This document shows positions 59,305 to 64,000 of a stretch of DNA of 64,000 nucleotides, in pieces. Both the position numbers and the translations under genes were made by a program. The notes under the pieces are model-generated. The model saw nothing but the letters and a program-made list of their open reading frames with translations. It had not been told where the DNA came from and made no database searches. The DNA comes from Streptomyces albus subsp. albus (GTDB lineage Bacteria > Actinomycetota > Actinomycetes > Streptomycetales > Streptomycetaceae), in NCBI RefSeq assembly GCF_000725885.1, contig NZ_JODR01000016.1:62001-126000 (forward strand). The letters are read 5' to 3'. Numbering within the stretch: position 1 is the first letter of the stretch; the number at the start of each line of letters is the position of its first letter.

Positions 59305-59994
59305 TCAGGATTCGAGGTATCTGAGCACGGCCAGAACGCGACGGTGATCCGCGTCACTCTGCGGCAGCCCCAGCTTCAGGAAGATGTTGCTGATGTGCTT
59401 CTCGACAGCGCCGGCGCTCACCACCAGCTCCCCGGCGATCGCCGAGTTCGTCCGCCCCTCCGCCATCAGGCCAAGCACCTCCCGCTCCCGCGGCGTGAGC
59501 CCCGCCAGCGCGTCCTGTTTGCGGCTGCGGCCCAGCAACTGGGCCACCACTTCCGGGTCCAGCGCCGTGCCGCCCCCGGCCACGCGCCCGACCGCCTCCA
59601 CGAACTCCCGTACGTCCGCCACCCGGTCCTTGAGCAGATAGCCCACCCCGCGGCTGGAGGCGGCCAGCAGCTCCGTCGCGTACTGCTCCTCCACGTACTG
59701 CGAGAGCACCAGCACGCCCAGCTCCGGATGGCGCCCGCGCAGCAGCACCGCCGCCCGCACGCCCTCGTCCGTGTGCGTCGGCGGCATCCGTACGTCCGCC
59801 ACCACCACGTCGGGCAGCTCTTCCCGGGCGGCCAGTTCGTCCACGGTGCGCACCAGCGCGTCGCCGTCCCCCACCCCCGCGACCACCTCGTAGCCGCGGT
59901 CCGTCAGCAGCCGGGTCAGCCCCTCGCGCAGCAGTACGGAATCCTCAGCGATCACCACGCGCACCGGGCGCTCCACGCCTTCCACGTTCCCCAC
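59305..59994 (-). CDS. NarL/LuxR-family response regulator
   Basis: 229 residues from GTG 59994; GTGs at 59985, 59976 and 59964 are also possible and the last, just after GGAG, is plausible. Receiver domain: acidic pair ED in VIAEDSVLL, phospho-acceptor Asp67 in VVVADVRMPP, Thr/Ser and Lys in LVLSQYVEEQYA and YLLKDRVADV. The LuxR helix-turn-helix is LTPREREVLGLMAEGRTNSA, then VSAGAVEKHISNIFLKLGLP. The histidine kinase gene lies 106 bp upstream on the same strand. Confidence 0.95.
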   Translation of the reverse strand: MGNVEGVERPVRVVIAEDSVLLREGLTRLLTDRGYEVVAGVGDGDALVRTVDELAAREELPDVVVADVRMPPTHTDEGVRAAVLLRGRHPELGVLVLSQYVEEQYATELLAASSRGVGYLLKDRVADVREFVEAVGRVAGGGTALDPEVVAQLLGRSRKQDALAGLTPREREVLGLMAEGRTNSAIAGELVVSAGAVEKHISNIFLKLGLPQSDADHRRVLAVLRYLES

Positions 59995-60100
59995 AGTCCC
60001 CCACTCGCACCACTGTCTACCGCCTCAGCATCCCAGACCGCCCACCGCTCCCCGTCCCGCCTGCCACCGGCCGCTCCCCGCCACGTCCCGGGACGGCCGC

Positions 60101-61432
60101 TCAGCGCCAGGGCAGTTCCGCGGTCACCGTCGTCGGCCCGCCCGCGGGCGAGTGCACCGCCAGCAGACCGTCCACCGCCCCCAGCCGGTCGGCCAGCCCC
60201 GCCAGCCCCGAACCGCCCTCCACCGAGGCGCCCCCCTTGCCGTCGTCCGTCACCTGGATCAGCAACCGCTGCCCGCTGCGCCAGATCTCCACCGAGCCCC
60301 GCCGGGCCGCACTGTGCTTGCTGATGTTCTGCAACAGCTCCGAGACGGTGAAGTAGGCGATCCCCTCGATCGCGGCGGCGGGCCGCTCCTCCAGCTCGAC
60401 GCCGACCGTCACCGGCACCGTGCAGCGGGCGGCCAGCGCGGAGAGCGCCGGCCCCAGCCCCCGGTCCGTCAGGATCGCCGGATGGATGCCCCGCGCCAGG
60501 TCCCGCAGCTCCTGGAGGGCCAGCTTCACCTCGCCGTGCGCCTCCTCCACCACCGCAGCCGCAGCCCGCGGATCCTCCTGGAGCTTCTCCTTGGCCAGGC
60601 CCAGCCCCATCGCGAGCGACACCAGCCGCGCCTGCGCCCCGTCGTGCAGATCCCGTTCGATGCGGCGCAGATCGGCCGCCGCCGTGTCCACCACCAGTCC
60701 GCGGTCCGTCTCCAGCTCCGTCACCCGGGTGGCCAGCAGCGACGGCCCCAGCAGCCCGCTGACCAGCAGCTTGTCCACCTGCACCAGACCGCGGACCAGC
60801 CAGGGCGCGAGCAGGACGAGCACCAGCCCGACCCCGGCGACGGCCAGCTGCTCCGCCGCGCCGTCCAGCACCCGGGCCCCCTCCATGCGGGGCGAGGCGA
60901 AGGTGATGCCGCCGCCGCCCACCTGGAGGGCCGGGAGGTTCACGTACCGGGGGAACGTCCATTCCCACAGCGGGAAGGACAGCAGCAGCCAGCCCGCGCA
61001 CCACGCCGTGACCCCCACGGCGGTGCTGAACAGCGACCAGGGCAGGTGCAGCAGCGAGTAGAGCAGGTGCCGCCACGAGGCGCCGCTGCGCAGCAGCGCG
61101 CCCATCCACGACATCACCCCGTCGGAGCGGCGCCCCGCCCGCACCGGCTCCGGCTCCGCCACCCGCAGCCCCAGCAGCGACCGCGCCCGGCCCCGCTCCA
61201 GATGCCCCAGCGCCCGGCAGCCGGCCAGCCCCACCGCCAGTACGGGCAGGCCCACGAACGTGACGAGCAGCACGGAGCCGAACAGCAGCGCCCCGGCCGC
61301 GTAGCAGAAGCCGATGCCCGCCGTCGGCAGCCCCGAGACGAGATACGTCAACTCGCGCCACGACTGCCGGGCCGCCGGGGCCCGCAGGACGAGGAGCCAC
61401 CAGGGGCGGCGGGGGGAAGGAGCTGCGGTCAT
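60101..61432 (-). CDS. Sensor histidine kinase (HisKA_3 type)
   Basis: 443 residues from ATG 61432. Four or more helices in the N-terminal sensor half (about 30-215), with a short extracytoplasmic stretch, then the dimerisation H-box [20 protein letters not shown] (His about 263) and the HATPase motifs [14 protein letters not shown] and [20 protein letters not shown]. No recognised periplasmic ligand domain. The response regulator follows. Its target may be the divergent nuoA2 operon, whose start is 266 bp away, but no evidence beyond position exists. Confidence 0.94.
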   Translation of the reverse strand: MTAAPSPRRPWWLLVLRAPAARQSWRELTYLVSGLPTAGIGFCYAAGALLFGSVLLVTFVGLPVLAVGLAGCRALGHLERGRARSLLGLRVAEPEPVRAGRRSDGVMSWMGALLRSGASWRHLLYSLLHLPWSLFSTAVGVTAWCAGWLLLSFPLWEWTFPRYVNLPALQVGGGGITFASPRMEGARVLDGAAEQLAVAGVGLVLVLLAPWLVRGLVQVDKLLVSGLLGPSLLATRVTELETDRGLVVDTAAADLRRIERDLHDGAQARLVSLAMGLGLAKEKLQEDPRAAAAVVEEAHGEVKLALQELRDLARGIHPAILTDRGLGPALSALAARCTVPVTVGVELEERPAAAIEGIAYFTVSELLQNISKHSAARRGSVEIWRSGQRLLIQVTDDGKGGASVEGGSGLAGLADRLGAVDGLLAVHSPAGGPTTVTAELPWR

Positions 61433-61473
61433 GGCCCCAGCATCCCCCGCCGTGGTCAGGCCGGGTAATACGG

Positions 61474-61492
61474 CCGGCGGGAGTCCCGCCGG
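61474..61492. other. Hairpin in the divergent region before nuoA2
   Basis: CCGGCGGG (61474-61481) and CCCGCCGG (61485-61492), 3-nt loop, lie between the kinase start and nuoA2. TACACT (61643-61648) and TATACA (61672-61677) are candidate -10 elements for nuoA2, without clear -35 partners. Confidence 0.35.
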
Positions 61493-61698
61493 TAGGGCTG
61501 GCCCCACCCCCCGGGCCGCCGCGCTCGGGCCGTCCCCGGGGCCGCGGTCCGCCGTACCGAAGCCGCGGTGCCGCCGTCCCGGGGACCGCTTCAAGCCGCC
61601 TGCGAGTGTGACGCGGCTGTCCTCTCCGAGTGCCGCAGGGCCTACACTCCGTGCGTACAGATCGTCGAACGTATACACCGACTCGGGACGGAAAAAAG

Positions 61699-62070
61699 GT
61701 GCCGGACTACTTCCACGGCTATTCGGTCGTCGGGCTGGTGGCCGTCGTCGGTGTGCTCTTCGTCGGTGCCGCCTTCTCCGCCGGCCGGCTGCTGCGCCCC
61801 GTGGTGCCCACCCGGGAGAAGATGCTGACGTACGAGTGCGGCGTCGACCCCGTGGGCGAGGGCTGGGCGCACACCCAGGTCCGCTACTACGTGTACGCCT
61901 TCCTGTACGTCGTCTTCGCCGTCGACTCGGTCTTCCTCTTCCCCTGGGCCACGGTGTTCGCCGCCCCCGGCTTCGGCGGGATCACGCTGGCGGAGATGTT
62001 CGTCTTCCTCGGCTTCCTGGCCGTCGGCCTGCTGTACGCGTACAAGAAGGGCGTCCTGGAATGGACGTAA
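61699..62070 (+). CDS. nuoA2: NADH-quinone oxidoreductase subunit A, second copy
   Basis: 123 residues from GTG 61699. Three helices (about 9-30, 65-85, 92-112) and the conserved loop [13 protein letters not shown] with the YECG motif seen in the first NuoA. GTG follows GGAAAAAAGG. It starts the second nuo cluster; the next start lies 10 bp inside its end. The protein differs clearly from NuoA of the complete operon, so this is a paralogue and not a recent duplicate. Confidence 0.94.
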   Translation: MPDYFHGYSVVGLVAVVGVLFVGAAFSAGRLLRPVVPTREKMLTYECGVDPVGEGWAHTQVRYYVYAFLYVVFAVDSVFLFPWATVFAAPGFGGITLAEMFVFLGFLAVGLLYAYKKGVLEWT

Positions 62071-62726
62071 CGCACACCCCGGACCCCGCCGAGCCGCCCC
62101 GGGCCGAGGGCCGGCCCCGCCTCGGGCTGCTCTCCCGCCTGGCACCCGAGCCGATGAAGGTCGTCCTCAACTGGGGCCGCCGCTACAGCCTCTGGGTGTT
62201 CAACTTCGGGCTGGCCTGCTGCGCCATCGAGTTCATCGCCGCCTCCATGGCACGGCACGACTTCATCAGGCTCGGCGTCATCCCCTTCGCGCCCGGGCCC
62301 CGCCAGGCCGATCTGATGGTCGTCTCCGGCACCGTCACCGACAAGATGGCCCCCGCCGTCAAGCGGCTCTACGAGCAGATGCCGGAGCCCAAGTACGTCA
62401 TCTCCTTCGGGGCCTGCTCCAACTGCGGCGGCCCCTACTGGGACTCGTACGCCGTCACCAAGGGCGTCGACCAGATCATCCCCGTCGACGTGTACGTGCC
62501 CGGCTGCCCGCCCCGGCCCGAGGCGCTGCTCCAGGGCATCCTCAAGCTCCAGGAGAAGATCGCCGCGGAGTCCACCGCCGACCGCTACGCCCGCGGCGCC
62601 GGCCCCTCCGCCGCCGCCCTCACCAGCGGCCTGGTCACCCCGCCGGAACCCCCTGGCACCGCCCCGCGGCAGACGGAGCGCGAACAGTCCGCCGCCGGCC
62701 GCGACGGCGAGGAGGGCCCACGGTGA
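62061..62726 (+). CDS. nuoB2: NADH-quinone oxidoreductase subunit B, second copy
   Basis: 221 residues. Cluster N2 ligands are conserved: tandem Cys53-Cys54 in ACCAIEF, Cys in [14 protein letters not shown] (with an extra Cys), and Cys in PGCPPRP. An N-terminal extension of about 30 residues and a C-terminal tail of about 50 variable residues distinguish it from NuoB of the first operon. ATG 62061 overlaps the nuoA2 end by 10 bp; the stop overlaps nuoC2's GTG. Confidence 0.94.
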   Translation: MDVTHTPDPAEPPRAEGRPRLGLLSRLAPEPMKVVLNWGRRYSLWVFNFGLACCAIEFIAASMARHDFIRLGVIPFAPGPRQADLMVVSGTVTDKMAPAVKRLYEQMPEPKYVISFGACSNCGGPYWDSYAVTKGVDQIIPVDVYVPGCPPRPEALLQGILKLQEKIAAESTADRYARGAGPSAAALTSGLVTPPEPPGTAPRQTEREQSAAGRDGEEGPR

Positions 62727-64000
62727 CGCCGCAGCCCCCGCACCCGGACCCCGCCTCCCCGCACCCGGGCTGGCTGCCCCGCGCCGCCGAAGACCTCTTC
62801 GGTGAGGGGGCCACGGCCGCCGAGGCGTACGGACTGCTCACCGTGGACGTCCCCGCCGCTTCCTGGATCAGCGCCCTGACCGCCGCCCGCGACGAGCTGG
62901 GCTGCACCTTCTTCGACTGGCTCAGCGCGGTGGACGAGCCCGGCACCGGCTTCCGCGTCTGCGCGCACCTGGTGGCACTGCACGCCCCCGGCGCGGCGGC
63001 GGGTGTGCGCGCCCTCCTGCTGCGGACGACCGTGCCGCACGAGGCCCCCGCCCTGCCGACCGCCACCGGCGTCTACGCCGGCGCCGCCTGGCACGAGCGT
63101 GAGACCCACGAGATGTTCGGGATCGACTTCCCCGGCCACCCCCACTTGGTGCCGCTGCTGCTCCCCGACACCTTCGAGGGACACCCGCTGCGCAAGGACT
63201 TCGTGCTCGCCGCCCGCGTCGCCAAGGCGTGGCCCGGCGCCAAGGAACCCGGCGAGTCGGGGCACGGCGGCCCCAAACGCCGTCAGATGCTGCCCCCCGG
63301 CGTGCCCGACCCCAACGAATGGGGACCGCTCAAAAGCACCCTCCCCGCCGCCCCCACCCGGGAACGCCCGCGCCGCGCCGCCGGGGACGCCCCGCGCCGC
63401 ACCCGCAGCGCCGGGGCCGGCTCCGCCTCGCAGCGCCAGGGCGCCGACGGGACGGAGAGCGCCGAGGCGGCCCCGCGCAGGCCCCGCCGCAACCGCTCCG
63501 CCGGTGAGGGCTCCGCCTCGCAGCGGCAGGAGGCCGCGTCGGCGCAGGGCGCCGACGCGGCGGAGAGCGCCGAAGCGGTGGAGAGGGCCGAAGCCGCCCC
63601 GCGCAGGCCCCGGCGGGCCCGTTCCGCCGGTGAGGGCTCCGCTTCGCAACGGGCGGCCCGGCAGGGGACACCGGACACGACGCCGCCGGCGCCCGAGGAC
63701 CCCTGGCCCCAGGACAACGCACCCCAGGACACCGCGCCCGAGGACACCGAAACGGGGAACGCGGCGTCCGACGATCGGCGCACGGCCGACCGTGAGCGCG
63801 GCCGGACGGACGCCGCACGCCGCCGTACGCCCCGCTCCACCGACGCACCCTGGCACCACACCCGGCCGGAGACCGGCACCCCGCCCGGGGCCGGCACCCC
63901 GCCGGAAGACCCGGGGGAGCCGCACCGGTCCGGGCCCGGCCCGGAGACGGACGCCGGGCCTGACGCTGCATCGGGCGCCGGATCGGACGCCGGGCCCGAT
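62723..64000 (+). CDS. nuoC2: NADH-quinone oxidoreductase subunit C, second copy (truncated by window end)
   Basis: At least 426 codons, open to the last base. GTG 62723 overlaps the nuoB2 stop. Residues about 1-170 match the 30-kDa subunit: [20 protein letters not shown], then the signature [20 protein letters not shown] and [11 protein letters not shown]. After about residue 200 comes an atypical hydrophilic tail with three imperfect copies of RSAGxGSASQRQ ... GAD ... ESAEA ... APRRPRR, followed by Pro/Asp/Glu/Arg-rich sequence. Ordinary NuoC ends near 200-250 residues. The tail may be disordered, or may lead into a fused domain beyond the window. Confidence 0.9.
   Translation, partial: MTPQPPHPDPASPHPGWLPRAAEDLFGEGATAAEAYGLLTVDVPAASWISALTAARDELGCTFFDWLSAVDEPGTGFRVCAHLVALHAPGAAAGVRALLLRTTVPHEAPALPTATGVYAGAAWHERETHEMFGIDFPGHPHLVPLLLPDTFEGHPLRKDFVLAARVAKAWPGAKEPGESGHGGPKRRQMLPPGVPDPNEWGPLKSTLPAAPTRERPRRAAGDAPRRTRSAGAGSASQRQGADGTESAEAAPRRPRRNRSAGEGSASQRQEAASAQGADAAESAEAVERAEAAPRRPRRARSAGEGSASQRAARQGTPDTTPPAPEDPWPQDNAPQDTAPEDTETGNAASDDRRTADRERGRTDAARRRTPRSTDAPWHHTRPETGTPPGAGTPPEDPGEPHRSGPGPETDAGPDAASGAGSDAGPD
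63404..63661 (+). repeat. In-frame tandem repeats in the nuoC2 tail
   Basis: Repeat starts at 63404, 63494 and 63620 (periods 90 and 126 bp). Each begins CGC/CGT-(A/T)(G/C)C-GCC-GG and encodes RSAG(A/E)GSASQR; the second copy has a 36-bp in-frame insertion. All spacings are multiples of three, so the frame is kept. Confidence 0.85.

Overview
High-GC actinobacterial DNA, almost certainly the chromosome of a Streptomyces or close relative. Coding density is high, third codon positions are strongly G/C, GTG starts are common, and many stop/start overlaps of the ATGA/GTGA type occur. Gene content also fits: futalosine-route menaquinone genes, a full 14-gene nuo operon, and the start of a second nuo cluster next to a two-component system and 2-oxoacid:ferredoxin oxidoreductase. 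From memory, that neighbourhood resembles the nuo region of S. coelicolor. No rRNA, tRNA, insertion sequence, prophage or CRISPR was seen.

Layout. 0-1.2 kb: end of an oligopeptide-type ABC transporter (two ATPases). 1.2-2.7 kb: a WYL-family regulator divergent from a DUF3224 protein, with a perfect 14-bp inverted repeat between them. 2.7-10.7 kb: a polyol/sugar-acid catabolic locus (polyol-permease-like MFS and DeoR regulator on the minus strand; HAD phosphatase, 2-hydroxyacid dehydrogenase, FGGY kinase, DhaKL-type kinase and RpiB-type isomerase on the plus strand). 10.7-11.6 kb: gene-free degenerate repeat DNA, then a cold-shock gene. 12-20.9 kb: menaquinone genes mqnA, mqnC, menG and a MenJ-like geranylgeranyl reductase, interspersed with a Ser/Thr kinase and a large zinc-ribbon membrane protein. 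21-23.1 kb: a hypothetical membrane protein and an NlpC/P60 hydrolase. 23.9-40.2 kb: nuoABCDEFGHIJKLMN behind a probable Rex operator. 40.4-49.7 kb: cupin, lipoprotein, RecQ, a small membrane-anchored protein, then fumarylacetoacetase, a CocE-type hydrolase and a POT peptide transporter on the minus strand. 50-55.8 kb: polyprenyl diphosphate synthase, LolA-like protein, a 31-bp tandem repeat array, an ABC exporter and RarD. 56-59 kb: korAB. 59.3-61.4 kb: LuxR-type response regulator and histidine kinase. 61.7 kb to the end: nuoA2, nuoB2 and a truncated nuoC2 with an unusual repetitive tail.

How it fits together. Much of the window concerns the respiratory chain. MqnA and MqnC build the naphthoquinone nucleus by the futalosine route, the polyprenyl synthase probably makes the side chain, MenG methylates, and the MenJ-like reductase probably saturates the tail. 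Complex I reduces the menaquinone, and its promoter carries a Rex-type NADH/NAD+ sensor site. KorAB makes reduced ferredoxin beside a second nuo set. This suggests, but does not prove, that the second complex is ferredoxin-fed.

The most unusual items are the polyol/sugar-acid locus, whose enzyme combination does not match one textbook pathway; the repetitive tail of NuoC2; the KorAB/second-Nuo pairing; and three intergenic repeat regions.
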